Position numbers and translations under genes: made by a program. Below are positions 43,883-52,684 of a stretch of DNA of 64,000 nt, piece by piece. The notes under the pieces were generated by a model, which was not told the DNA's origin, made no database searches, and saw only the letters and a list, made by a program, of their open reading frames with translations. Source of the DNA: Pseudopelobacter sp964542535 (lineage in GTDB: Bacteria; Desulfobacterota; Desulfuromonadia; Geobacterales; Pseudopelobacteraceae). The stretch spans positions 1-64,000 of the forward strand of contig CAZIUE010000004.1 in assembly GCA_964542535.1 (NCBI GenBank), given 5' to 3'. How positions within the stretch are numbered: the stretch's first letter is position 1; every line of letters begins with the position of its first letter.

Positions 43883-45369
43883 CAGCGGGTGCTCTGATAG
43901 AGGCGATCAGCGTCCCCCTCGACAAAACGGATCTGTTCGTGTTCCAGGAGCTGGCCCGTCACCCGCAGGAATAGGGTGATTGCGCTGTCATGGGTAACAG
44001 CGGCGGCTATCTGGCTGTTCTTGGCATCGGCCAGATCGTGTTCCACCTCCAGAAGGTCCTTCGTGGTGGCCAGGCCGACACTGTTCTTACGCATGAATGC
44101 GCGCAGACGTTCCTCGGCAAAAGCCCTCCCCCTGTCGGCGACCTCGATCTGCTTGAAGGCGCTTTCGATGGCGCGAATGGCGCTGAGCACCTCCTTGCGG
44201 GCGTTCTCCTCCAGGCTACGGATCCGCAGGGCGGTCTGGGCGCTCTTGAGGCGGCTCCTGCGGTAATCGTTCTCCGCTGCGTTGTTACCCAGTGGATAGC
44301 TGAAGCTGAGGCCGATACCCCAGGCCGGATAGTCCACGCTCCCCAGGTTCTCGATATCGCGGCCGTAACTGTGCCCCTGCCCCACCAGCGACCCGGAAAC
44401 GGTCAGGTTGAGGTCGGGCCTAAGATTGGTTTTCAAGACCCGGGTTTCCAGTTCGCTGATATCCAGGCTCCGTTTCAGTTCCTTGATGTCGGGACGGTTC
44501 ATGGCCTGCCGCAGGGCCTGCTCCTGGTCCACCGCGTAAGGGGCGCGGCGCGGCGCATCATCCGGGCGGATCTCCCCTTCTCCGGGGAGTTGCAGCAGCA
44601 GTCGCAGCAGATCCACCTGATCGTTGAACTCCTTTTCCGCCACGATCAGTTCCCGTTCCCGCGTCGTCACGCCGTATTCGGCGTTGAGAATTTCCATGGC
44701 CGGCAGAACGCCGGCGGCAACCCTGGCCCTGGTTTCCTGGAGGATTTTTTGGGACAGCGCCAGGGAGATCTTCTTGACCTCACGCACCTCCCACAGGCCG
44801 TAGAGCCTGAAATACTCGGTCCTGACCTGACTGACGGTGTTCTGCAGAAGATCCCGGAAGTGTTCCAGTGACGCGTATTTGGAGTACCGCGAAATATCGA
44901 TCTTGAGGTCGGTGGCGTCCCGGCCCATGTTCTTGAGCAACGGCTGGCTGAGGGTGACGCCGATGCTGGACTGCCAGTAGTTGCTCCGTGCCGCGGACTG
45001 CCGGGACTTGGTGTGGCTGTTGTTGAATCCCAGCGTTGCGACGGCTCCGGTCCAGAAGAGCTGGCTCAGGGAGGAGTCCAGTACAAAGGAGTGTCCCTTG
45101 GTGGAGGCGCTGCCGTAGGAGCCGGCTACGGGATTGATAAAATCGTTGTAGGAGGTTTCGAGGTTGAGTTGGGGATCGTAGATGGCGCGGTTGCGGTTGA
45201 TGTCGGCCTCGTACTGGGCGGGTGTGTACAGTTCGGCCCGCACATCCAGGTTCTTCTCCGCCGCCATGCGCACCGCCTCCCCCAGAGAGAGTCGTAACGG
45301 CTGGTCCGCGGCCCAGGCGCAAGCGGTCCAGCAGAAAAGAAGCGCAGCAACAACCGTCAGTGATCTCAC
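43882..45369 (-). CDS. TolC-family outer-membrane efflux protein
   Basis: 495 residues from a GTG at 45369, preceded by aagga; this start gives a clean signal peptide ending in CAWAA, whereas the longer open frame would bury it. The mature protein has two outer-membrane efflux repeats (RLSLGEAVRMAAEKNLDVRAELY and RQAMNRPDIKELKRSLDISELETRVLKTNLRPDLNL) with long coiled-coil helices. It would form the trimeric outer channel of a tripartite or type I exporter. No membrane-fusion or pump gene is adjacent; it sits between gcvH and mqnA. Confidence 0.9.
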   Translation of the reverse strand: MRSLTVVAALLFCWTACAWAADQPLRLSLGEAVRMAAEKNLDVRAELYTPAQYEADINRNRAIYDPQLNLETSYNDFINPVAGSYGSASTKGHSFVLDSSLSQLFWTGAVATLGFNNSHTKSRQSAARSNYWQSSIGVTLSQPLLKNMGRDATDLKIDISRYSKYASLEHFRDLLQNTVSQVRTEYFRLYGLWEVREVKKISLALSQKILQETRARVAAGVLPAMEILNAEYGVTTRERELIVAEKEFNDQVDLLRLLLQLPGEGEIRPDDAPRRAPYAVDQEQALRQAMNRPDIKELKRSLDISELETRVLKTNLRPDLNLTVSGSLVGQGHSYGRDIENLGSVDYPAWGIGLSFSYPLGNNAAENDYRRSRLKSAQTALRIRSLEENARKEVLSAIRAIESAFKQIEVADRGRAFAEERLRAFMRKNSVGLATTKDLLEVEHDLADAKNSQIAAAVTHDSAITLFLRVTGQLLEHEQIRFVEGDADRLYQSTR

Positions 45370-45436
45370 GCCGACATCCTTGCATGAAAACCACGGGGCA
45401 GAGAGGCAAGTCTCTCCCTGCCTCGCGGCGGGACGC

Positions 45437-45823
45437 TCAATCCCTGTTTTCCACATACTCGGCATACTCTTCAGCCGACATCAGCCCCTTCAGCTCATCG
45501 GGGTCGTCCAGGGCCACTTCCAGCAGCCAGCCGCCGTCATAGGGATCGTCGTTGAGCAGACCCGGATTGTCCGCTGCCTCCACGTTGACCGCCTCAACAA
45601 CACCGCTCACCGGGGCGTACAGTTCGGCGACGGTCTTCCGTCCCTCGACGGAACCGAAGGAATCGTCCTGCTCGACACTGTCCCCCTCGTCGGGCAACTC
45701 CAGCGCGGAAATGATGCCCAGCTCTTCCTGGGCGAAATCAGTGATGCCGATGACCGCCGTGCGCTTCTCGACCCGGACCCAGACATGCTCACGGGAATAC
45801 TTGAGTTCTTCAGGAAAGTCCAT
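45437..45823 (-). CDS. gcvH: Glycine cleavage H-like lipoyl protein
   Basis: 128 residues, full GcvH length. The lipoyl-lysine is Lys63 in SVEGRKTVAELYAPVSG, where classical GcvH has ESVKAxSDLYxPVSG, so the segment before the lysine is altered. The rest (HVWVRV, GITDFAQEELG, NDDPYDGGWLLEV, EEYAEY) is standard. GcvH shuttles the aminomethyl group in glycine cleavage, but no gcvT, gcvP or lipoyl ligase is nearby. Its gene follows accB-accC, leaving open a role as a lipoyl carrier in another process. Confidence 0.9.
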   Translation of the reverse strand: MDFPEELKYSREHVWVRVEKRTAVIGITDFAQEELGIISALELPDEGDSVEQDDSFGSVEGRKTVAELYAPVSGVVEAVNVEAADNPGLLNDDPYDGGWLLEVALDDPDELKGLMSAEEYAEYVENRD

Positions 45824-45825
45824 AA

Positions 45826-47166
45826 CTACTCCAGTACGATCCTCTCAAGGAAGGATGTGTCGATGTTGCCCTCGATGAAATCCTTGTTGTTCATGATTCT
45901 CTTCTGGAAGAAGATGGTGGTCTTGATCCCCTCGATAATGTATTCGTCCAGGGCCCGGGACATGCGCCTGATGGCATCCTGGCGCGTTTCGGCATGGACG
46001 ATCAGCTTGGCTACCATGGAGTCGTAATAGGGTACGACGGTGTATTGATCATAGACAAATGAATCCACCCGCACTCCCAATCCCCCCGGCGGATGGTAAG
46101 CGGTGATCTTGCCGGGACAGGGGGTAAACTTGTGGGGGTCCTCGGCGTTTATGCGGCATTCGATGGCATGGCCGCTGATCTTGATGTCGTCCTGCCTGTA
46201 GCGCAGGGGGCAGCCGGCAGCCGAACGGATCTGTTCGCGCACGATGTCCACGCCGGTTATCATCTCGGTCACCGGATGTTCCACCTGCACGCGGGTATTC
46301 ATCTCCATGAAGTAGAAGTTGTTCTGCTTGTCCACCAGAAACTCCACGGTACCCACGCTGTTGTAGCCCACCGAGGCGGCGGCCCTGACCGCGGCCTCGC
46401 CCATGGCGGCCCGCAACTCCGGGGTGCTGATGGTGGAGGGAGCCTCCTCGATCAGCTTCTGGTGGCGACGCTGGATGGAGCAATCCCGCTCCCCCAGGTG
46501 GATCACGTTGCCGTGCTTGTCGGCCAGGATCTGGATCTCCACGTGGCGGGGATGCTCGCAGTACTTCTCGATGTACACCTCGGGGTTGCCGAAGCCTGAC
46601 TGGGCCTCGGCCCGGGCAGTGGCAAAGGCGTTGGCGAGCGCCGCCTGGGAGTGGACGATCTTCATGCCGCGCCCCCCTCCCCCTGCCGTGGCCTTGATGA
46701 TGACCGGAAAACCGATCTCCTTGGCAATGGTCATGGCCTCGTCAACCGAAGGGACCCCCTCCTTGGTGCCCGGCAGGATCGGCACCCCCTGGGAGGTCAC
46801 CGCCTGACGGGCGCTGATCTTGTCCCCCATGATGCGCATACTTTCCGGGCTGGGACCGATGAAGGTTATGCCGCACTTTTCGCAGATCTCGGCGAAATCG
46901 GCGTTTTCCGACAGAAACCCGTAGCCGGGGTGAATCGCCTCGGCATCGGTCAGCTCGGCGGCGCTGATGATGGCGTTGATATTCAGGTAACTCTGGGCAC
47001 TGGCGGCGGGACCGATGCAGACGCTCTCGTCGGCCAGCTTGACATGCAGCGAATTGATATCGGGCTGGGAGTAAACCGCCACCGTCTTGATGCCCAGTTC
47101 CTTGCAGGCGCGGATGATGCGCAGGGCAATCTCACCCCGGTTGGCGATCAGAATCTTATGAAACAT
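45826..47166 (-). CDS. accC: Acetyl-CoA carboxylase, biotin carboxylase subunit
   Basis: 446 residues, the usual length of AccC. Landmarks: HKILIANRGEIALRIIRACKELG, the ATP-grasp loop KATAGGGGRGMKIV, EKYCEHPRHVEIQILAD, RDCSIQRRHQKLIEEAPS, MEMNTRVQVEHPVTE and GHAIECRINAEDP. It carboxylates biotin on AccB with ATP and bicarbonate for malonyl-CoA synthesis. It lies just downstream of accB in one operon. Confidence 0.97.
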   Translation of the reverse strand: MFHKILIANRGEIALRIIRACKELGIKTVAVYSQPDINSLHVKLADESVCIGPAASAQSYLNINAIISAAELTDAEAIHPGYGFLSENADFAEICEKCGITFIGPSPESMRIMGDKISARQAVTSQGVPILPGTKEGVPSVDEAMTIAKEIGFPVIIKATAGGGGRGMKIVHSQAALANAFATARAEAQSGFGNPEVYIEKYCEHPRHVEIQILADKHGNVIHLGERDCSIQRRHQKLIEEAPSTISTPELRAAMGEAAVRAAASVGYNSVGTVEFLVDKQNNFYFMEMNTRVQVEHPVTEMITGVDIVREQIRSAAGCPLRYRQDDIKISGHAIECRINAEDPHKFTPCPGKITAYHPPGGLGVRVDSFVYDQYTVVPYYDSMVAKLIVHAETRQDAIRRMSRALDEYIIEGIKTTIFFQKRIMNNKDFIEGNIDTSFLERIVLE

Positions 47167-47267
47167 GTACGTGTAATCCCTTCTCTTCTCCTGGATGAAC
47201 GGCGGATCGGAAATGCCGCGACCGCACCGCTCCGCAAAGGAGCGGCACGGTCACTCCCGCCGTCAGG

Positions 47268-47729
47268 CTACAGCTTTTCGATGACGAACAGCGGATCGCC
47301 GAATTCCACGGCCTGGGCGTTATCCTTGCATACCTTGAGAATCCGGCAACGGAACTCTGCCTCGATTTCGTTCATCAGCTTCATTGCTTCGATGATGCAG
47401 AGCATCTGCCCCTTTTCCACCACCTGGCCGGGCTCCACAAAGGAAGCCGCGCCCGGTTCGGGGGCGCAGTAGAAGGTGCCGACGATGGGTGAATTGATCG
47501 TGTCCCCCTCCATGGCCGGAGCGGCAACGGGCGCGGCAACAACGGCTGCGGACGGCGCCGGCGCGCAGGACACGGCGGCCTGGGGTGCCGGAGCGGACGG
47601 CAGCACCAGCTGCTCCGCACGCGCCCCCCGGCGAATTACGATCTTTTCATCGGAGTTTTCCATTTCGAACTCGGTGATATCCGTCTCCGTGATCATATCG
47701 AACAGTACCTTCAGGTCTTTGACATCCAT
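47268..47729 (-). CDS. accB: Acetyl-CoA carboxylase biotin carrier protein
   Basis: 153 residues from the ATG at 47729, which follows aaaggagat. It has an N-terminal domain, an Ala-Pro linker (about 46-72), then the biotinyl domain with Lys117 in IIEAMKLMNEIEAE. It carries carboxybiotin between AccC and the carboxyltransferase, whose genes are not in the window. The in-frame sequence upstream of 47729 is not part of the protein. Confidence 0.96.
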   Translation of the reverse strand: MDVKDLKVLFDMITETDITEFEMENSDEKIVIRRGARAEQLVLPSAPAPQAAVSCAPAPSAAVVAAPVAAPAMEGDTINSPIVGTFYCAPEPGAASFVEPGQVVEKGQMLCIIEAMKLMNEIEAEFRCRILKVCKDNAQAVEFGDPLFVIEKL

Positions 47730-47812
47730 GTTTATCTCCTTTGAAATGCGGTCGTGCTTTTCTGCCAGATCCGCACCGATTACCCGGTCGCGGGACAGAT
47801 TCCTCATCCAGT

Positions 47813-48880
47813 CTATAAGAGCAGCAGTTCCTTTGGAACCTGCGTCAACAAACGGCAGCCATCGCCTTGAACCAGTACGGTGTCCTCGATCCTCACCCCG
47901 CCGAAACCGGGAATATAGAGCCCCGGCTCGATGGTGAACACCATTCCCTCCTGCACGGTCATGGAGGAGCGGGGAGAAATGGCGGGCTTCTCGTGGACTT
48001 CCAGGCCGACCCCGTGTCCCAGGCCATGGCCAAAGTACTCGCCATAGCCGCGTTCGCGGATATGGTCGCGGGCAACGGCATCCAGGTCGCGGCAGGACAT
48101 ACCCGGTCTGACCGCCGCGATGGCCAGGTCATGGGCCTCCCTGACCACGTCGTACAGTTCGGCAGCACGCGGGTCAGGCCTGCCCAGGGCAACGGTTACG
48201 GTTTCATCGGATACGTAGCCGTCCTTGCAGGCACCGAAATCAATGGTTACCAGTTCTCCGGAACGGATCGACTTTTCCGACGCCCGCCCGTGGGGCATGG
48301 CGCCCCGCTCCCCCGAAGCAACGATGAAATCGAAGGCGCGCCCCTCGGCACCGCGTAAACGCATCTCCCGCTCCAGTTCCCAGGCCAGTGAAGCCTCGCT
48401 GATACCGGGCTCCAGGCATGCAAGGCACGCCAGCAGCGCCTGGGAGGAGAGCTCGGCCACGCGGGAAAGCGCTTCGACTTCAGCCAGATCCTTGCAGGCA
48501 CGGATCTGGTCCAGCTCTGCATCCAGAGGAATCAGCTCGCGGCCGCTCAGACAAGACGAAAGTTCACCGAAGACGGCCACGCTGGTGTGGGCGGACTCGA
48601 AGCCGATGCGCCCGAGCCCCAGTTCGTCGGCCAGTTCAGCCACCAGGGCGTTCCTGTCGCTGAATTGGCATACCCGGCACTCCAGCACCTCGGCGGCCGC
48701 CTGGGTCGTATAGCGCGAGTCGCACAGCAGGGAGCACTGATCCCGAGTCACCAGCAGCGCGCCCTCCGAACCGGTAAAACCGGACAGGTAGCGGATGTTG
48801 GCCAGGTTCGAGAAAAGAATCGCGTCCAGGTCATGGGCAGTGAAAAAGCGCTCCAGTCTGGCGCGCCTGATGTGTAGCAT
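47813..48880 (-). CDS. Xaa-Pro aminopeptidase / M24 peptidase
   Basis: 355 residues from the ATG at 48880; alternatives six or four codons upstream are possible and no start has a good ribosome site. The creatinase-like N-domain is followed by the pita-bread catalytic domain with the five metal ligands: two Asp in IDFGACKDGYVSDETVTVAL, His in FGHGLGHGVGLEVHE, and Glu in FTIEPGLYIPGFGGVRIEDTVLV. It removes N-terminal residues preceding proline. Located between the roadblock gene and accB. Confidence 0.93.
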   Translation of the reverse strand: MLHIRRARLERFFTAHDLDAILFSNLANIRYLSGFTGSEGALLVTRDQCSLLCDSRYTTQAAAEVLECRVCQFSDRNALVAELADELGLGRIGFESAHTSVAVFGELSSCLSGRELIPLDAELDQIRACKDLAEVEALSRVAELSSQALLACLACLEPGISEASLAWELEREMRLRGAEGRAFDFIVASGERGAMPHGRASEKSIRSGELVTIDFGACKDGYVSDETVTVALGRPDPRAAELYDVVREAHDLAIAAVRPGMSCRDLDAVARDHIRERGYGEYFGHGLGHGVGLEVHEKPAISPRSSMTVQEGMVFTIEPGLYIPGFGGVRIEDTVLVQGDGCRLLTQVPKELLLL

Positions 48881-48910
48881 AGGTAAATCCATCAGCACAA
48901 ATTGTTTTTT

Positions 48911-48947
48911 CCGGGTCGCCGCGCCGGATAACGGCGCGGCGACCCGG
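48911..48947 (-). other. Perfect 16-pair hairpin before the M24 peptidase gene
   Basis: ccgggtcgccgcgccg (48911-48926) pairs with cggcgcggcgacccgg (48932-48947) around a five-base loop. On the minus strand it is followed by aaaaaac and then the peptidase start region; the T-tract lies on the wrong side for a classical terminator of the minus-strand genes. It may be an mRNA barrier or a factor-binding site dividing the aro-TPR-roadblock transcript from the acc operon. Confidence 0.6.
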
Positions 48948-49037
48948 TCCGTTTCGGTGCACGGTGCCGTCCATGGCGTTCCGGCTTATCCACCAGGCGC
49001 CACTTCAATCTTAGCAACAAGCGGTTATGACGAGGCA

Positions 49038-49400
49038 CTAAAGGAGCATGCGGGACAGTTCCCCGGATTTGAGCCGCAGCAGATAGCGCCCCTTACCCAG
49101 ATTGGCGTCGCGATCCAGCACCAGGATGACGAACAACTCCTCACTCAGAATCCGCAGGACGACATACATGCCGCCGCTGGTGATGGAGATCTCCTCCATG
49201 GCGCCCACCTTAAGCAGTTCCACCGCGCGCCTGATATCGGCCAGCAGGGTGGAGTACTCCACCGTCAGCAGCTGCAGGTCGAAGCCGTTCTCATCCACGA
49301 CGACCTGGTCAACGGGAATCCCGTCACTGGCCATGACAACAACGGCCCGGCCACCGGCGACACTTTCCACGATTTCCGTCAACGTATCCCTTAGCGACAT
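49038..49400 (-). CDS. Roadblock/LC7-domain protein
   Basis: 120 residues of the MglB-like roadblock fold (SLRDTLTEIVESVAGGRAVVVMASDGIPVDQVVV, then EYSTLLADIRRAVELL and EEISITSGGMYVVLRILSEELFVILVLD). Such proteins dimerise and act as GTPase-activating or scaffold partners of MglA-type small GTPases. The start at 49400 is favoured by aggagg eight bases before it, inside the end of the TPR gene (overlap of ten bases). Coupling suggests the two proteins work together. Confidence 0.88.
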   Translation of the reverse strand: MSLRDTLTEIVESVAGGRAVVVMASDGIPVDQVVVDENGFDLQLLTVEYSTLLADIRRAVELLKVGAMEEISITSGGMYVVLRILSEELFVILVLDRDANLGKGRYLLRLKSGELSRMLL

Positions 49401-50284
49401 GCCTTGATCCTCCTGATCGAGTCGAGCCACCCCTCCAGGGTAGCGATCACCGCATCGGCCCGTCCACGGGACGGTACGTCGGGAGGGAACGGCGTCGGTT
49501 CCGGCATGGCCACCCCCATCTTCACCACTGAATCAGGGGCGGCTTCAGCGGTCCCGGCCACGAGTTCCTCCAGCTGGGCGATGCGGTCCAGAACCTCGCG
49601 GTTGCCCGGATCTTCATCCGCAAGGGAGCGATAGATTTCGAGCGCCTTGGAGAAAAACCCCTGCTGGACGTACAGTTCCGCCAGGGTGACGGTGGAGAGC
49701 GGATCGGTGCGGGGCGCCTCCACCGCGGATGGCTGCGGCTCTTCCTCCAGCTCAAGCAGCATATCGGCGTCGTCAAGGTCGATGACATCCTCCTCGGCCG
49801 GCGGGAACGGCTCGGCGGAGTGAGGCGGAACCGGAGCCCCGTCTCCGGCGACGACCGCAACCGGAGGAGCCTGTTCCAGGAGCCGCAACTCCTCCCGGCA
49901 CTCCTCGTCGTCGGGATGAAACTCCCGGACCACACGGTAGACCCGTTGCGCTCCCTCAATATCGCCCGAAGCAGCCAGCAGCCTGCCCAGAATCTTCTGT
50001 ATCTCCGCATCCTCGGGCATTGCCGTCGCCACCGCTTCCAGAGCCCGGCGACTCTCCTCGGTCAGCCCCTTGGCGTAGCAGGCAAGGGCAAGGGCACGCT
50101 GACCGGCAACATAGGCGGGATACTTCTCAACCCCCAATCGCGCGGTGTGCAGGGCATCATCCACCAGGTTGAGCTTCAGGTAGGCATCCGACAACCGGGC
50201 GAAGAGGTAGGAATCGGGATGTTCCCGCAGATATTCCTCGTAGTTTTTGATATCAGACCAGAAAGATGCAGGTTCATGTTGCAT
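49391..50284 (-). CDS. TPR-repeat protein
   Basis: 297 residues. Tetratricopeptide-like helix pairs occupy about 5-135 (NYEEYLREHPDSYLFARLSDAYLKLNLVDDALHTARLGVEKYP and following units). An acidic linker with DVIDLDDADMLLELEEE follows, then another TPR (LAELYVQQGFFSKALEIYRSLADEDPGNREVLDRIAQLEE), and a C-terminal helix IATLEGWLDSIRRIK resembling a partner-binding segment. The ribosome site ggagg is clear. It is co-transcribed with aroB and the roadblock gene; the function is unknown. Confidence 0.9.
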   Translation of the reverse strand: MQHEPASFWSDIKNYEEYLREHPDSYLFARLSDAYLKLNLVDDALHTARLGVEKYPAYVAGQRALALACYAKGLTEESRRALEAVATAMPEDAEIQKILGRLLAASGDIEGAQRVYRVVREFHPDDEECREELRLLEQAPPVAVVAGDGAPVPPHSAEPFPPAEEDVIDLDDADMLLELEEEPQPSAVEAPRTDPLSTVTLAELYVQQGFFSKALEIYRSLADEDPGNREVLDRIAQLEELVAGTAEAAPDSVVKMGVAMPEPTPFPPDVPSRGRADAVIATLEGWLDSIRRIKACR

Positions 50285-50287
50285 GAT

Positions 50288-51367
50288 TCAGACCTCCAGT
50301 CCACTCAGGGTGAGCAGTTGCTCCACGGTCAGGTTCACTACGACACAGTCGCCGATGCCGCGATTGCAGACATACCTGATGATCCCGCCGCGGCTCTTCT
50401 TGTCCGTCAGCAGGGTCTCGGCCAGTCGGCTCCGGTCCACCGGCGGAGGGGCGCACGGAAGGCCGAAACGTTCCAGGAGCGCAACAACGCGGGCAACGTC
50501 CCGTTCGTCGCAGTATCCGCCGGACTGGCTGATCCGGGCGGCAAGCACCATGCCGATGGCCACCGCCTCGCCGTGCACCAGCGTACCATAGCCCGCCAGT
50601 GTTTCAATGGCATGCCCCAGGGTATGGCCGTAGTTGAGGATAGCGCGCAGCCCGCTCTCCTTCTCGTCTTGCTCCACGACCCGCGCCTTGAGTCGGCAGC
50701 AGTCAAGGACGATGTGCTCCAGGCAGTCGGCATCCATGTTCAGGATGGCGGCGCTCTCCCGCTCCAGAAACTCAAAAAAGGGACGTTCCATGGCCACGCC
50801 GTACTTGACAACTTCGGCCAGGCCGGCGCGGAACTCGCGCCGGGGCAGCGTGGCCAGGGTCGCCACGTCGATCAGTACCATACGCGGCTGGTGAAACGCG
50901 CCGATCAGGTTCTTGCCCCGGGGATGGTCGATGGCGGTCTTGCCGCCGACGCTGCTGTCAACCTGCGCCAGGAGTGTGGTAGGCACCTGTACGAAGGGGA
51001 TGCCGCGCAGGAAGGTCGCCGCGGCAAAACCGGCCAGATCGCCCACCACGCCTCCCCCCAGCGCTACGATAAAGGAGTTGCGATCCAGTCCGGCCTGAAT
51101 CAGTTCGTCATAGACACGGTTAAGAGTCGTCGAATTCTTGTGTTCTTCTCCGTCGGGGATCAGAATCTGGCTGACCTGGTTGCCAGCTTCGGCCAGTGAA
51201 GCGCGGACCGTCTCGGCGTACCGTTCCGCCACGGCGGGATTGCTTATCACCGCCACGCGACCGGAGAGCCCCCGGGCGAGGCAGCAGCGGCCCAGAGTGG
51301 CAAGCGTATCGCTGCCGATCACAATATCGTAACTGTTGTCCCCCAGATTAACGGTCAGCGTACTCAC
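50288..51367 (-). CDS. aroB: 3-dehydroquinate synthase
   Basis: 359 residues beginning with a GTG at 51367. NAD-binding and catalytic blocks are intact: PDGEEHKNSTTLNRVYDELIQAGLDRNSFIVALGGGVVGDLAGFAAATFLRGIPFVQVPTTLLAQVDSSVGGKTAID-type segment, zinc ligands including the NYGHTLGHAIE histidines and HGEAVAIGM. It converts DAHP to 3-dehydroquinate in the shikimate pathway. The start overlaps the stop of the aroK remnant (GTGA). Confidence 0.97.
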   Translation of the reverse strand: MSTLTVNLGDNSYDIVIGSDTLATLGRCCLARGLSGRVAVISNPAVAERYAETVRASLAEAGNQVSQILIPDGEEHKNSTTLNRVYDELIQAGLDRNSFIVALGGGVVGDLAGFAAATFLRGIPFVQVPTTLLAQVDSSVGGKTAIDHPRGKNLIGAFHQPRMVLIDVATLATLPRREFRAGLAEVVKYGVAMERPFFEFLERESAAILNMDADCLEHIVLDCCRLKARVVEQDEKESGLRAILNYGHTLGHAIETLAGYGTLVHGEAVAIGMVLAARISQSGGYCDERDVARVVALLERFGLPCAPPPVDRSRLAETLLTDKKSRGGIIRYVCNRGIGDCVVVNLTVEQLLTLSGLEV

Positions 51368-51500
51368 GCGGGCAACCCCTTTAAAACCTTCATGATCTTT
51401 GCGGCAACATCTTCCACGGAAACCGCGCCCGTGTCAATTCCAATCATTGGCCCGCGGCACGAAAACACTCCGTCCAGAGGCGATTCATAGATGCGCCCAC
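51364..51500 (-). pseudogene. aroK: Remnant of shikimate kinase gene (3' end only)
   Basis: Between the aroC stop and the aroB start only about 45 codons remain, reading GRIYESPLDGVF then IGIDTGAVSVEDVAAKIMKVL. This resembles the C-terminal arginine-tyrosine and the final helix (xxIDTxxxSxEEVAxxI) of shikimate kinase. The P-loop and shikimate-binding parts, about 120 residues, are missing. The order aroC-aroK-aroB is usual in this group, so an internal deletion is inferred. There is no start codon with a ribosome site in the frame. Confidence 0.6.
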
Positions 51501-51502
51501 GG

Positions 51503-52684
51503 TCACAGACCCCGGATGCGCTGGAGATAGGCCTCGTGGTTGCACCTGATTTCGGCAACGGAGTCGCCGCCGAACTTCTCCAGGAAGGCATTGGCAATTT
51601 CGATGGCCACGACCGCCTCGGCCACCACCAGCGCGGCGGGAACAGCGCAGGTGTCGGAACGCTCGACCGCTGCCTCGAACGGCTGGTGGGTCAGCATATC
51701 CACGGAACGGAGCGGCTTGTAGAGGGTGGGAATCGGTTTCATGGCGGCCCGGAGGATGATCGCCTCGCCGTTAGACATTCCCCCTTCGATGCCGCCGGCA
51801 TTATTGGTAGCACGGAAATAGGAGCCGCCGGAGCCTGCCTGATCCTGCTCCCCATGACGGAAGATTTCGTCATGTACCCGTGAGCCGGGCAGACGGGCGG
51901 TCTCGAAACCGCTGCCGACCTCGACCCCCTTGATGGCCTGGATACTCATCAGCGCCATGGCCAGCCGCGCATCAAGTTTGCGATCCCACTGCACATGGCT
52001 CCCCAAGCCGGGGGGGGCGCCGACCACCTGCACCTCCACCACCCCCCCCAGGGTATCGCCACCAGCCTTGGCGTCGTCGATCAGTCGCTTCATCTCCTGC
52101 TCGGCGGCACTATCGCAACAGAACAGGGACGATCGCGCGGCCAGGGCCCAGTTTTCCTCCAGCGGGGCGGCGGGATCCACGGCCCTCACCCCACCCAGCT
52201 CGCGGACGACACCACCCACCCGGACGCTGAACAGCCCCAGCAGGGCCTTGGCGGTCGCTCCCACTGCCACACGCACGGCGGTCTCACGGGCGCTGGAGCG
52301 CTCCAGGATGTTACGCAGGTCCCGGTGTCCGTATTTGAGGGCGCCGCCCAAGTCGGCATGGCCGGGACGGGGACGGGTCACAGCCAGGGCCTCATCACGG
52401 AACTCCGGCAGGGGCGACATCTTCGTGCTCCAGTTTTCCCAGTCGCGGTTCTTTACCACCAGGGTAACCGGCGATGCCAGGGTCTCGCCCCAGCGCACCC
52501 CGGAGAGGATCTCGGCCTGGTCCCTCTCGATCTTCATCCGGTCACCGCGGCCGTATCCCTGCTGACGCCGCGCCAGTTCCCGGTTGATATCCCCGGCCAG
52601 GAGCGGCACACCGGCAGGAATCCCTTCGATAATGGCGGTCAACTGTGGTCCGTGGGATTCTCCCGCTGTCAGATAACGAAGCAT
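51503..52684 (-). CDS. aroC: Chorismate synthase
   Basis: 393 residues, typical for the bacterial enzyme. Signatures: MLRYLTAGESHGPQLTAIIEG, the FMN-site RPGHADLGGALKYGHRDLRNILERSSARET, and GVEVGSGFE with NNAGGIEGGMSNGEAIILRAAMKPIPT. It forms chorismate from EPSP, the substrate of mqnA downstream. The start at 52684 lies 13 bases from a ggagg, longer than ideal; the frame continues upstream, but the family N-terminus is at this methionine. Confidence 0.97.
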   Translation of the reverse strand: MLRYLTAGESHGPQLTAIIEGIPAGVPLLAGDINRELARRQQGYGRGDRMKIERDQAEILSGVRWGETLASPVTLVVKNRDWENWSTKMSPLPEFRDEALAVTRPRPGHADLGGALKYGHRDLRNILERSSARETAVRVAVGATAKALLGLFSVRVGGVVRELGGVRAVDPAAPLEENWALAARSSLFCCDSAAEQEMKRLIDDAKAGGDTLGGVVEVQVVGAPPGLGSHVQWDRKLDARLAMALMSIQAIKGVEVGSGFETARLPGSRVHDEIFRHGEQDQAGSGGSYFRATNNAGGIEGGMSNGEAIILRAAMKPIPTLYKPLRSVDMLTHQPFEAAVERSDTCAVPAALVVAEAVVAIEIANAFLEKFGGDSVAEIRCNHEAYLQRIRGL

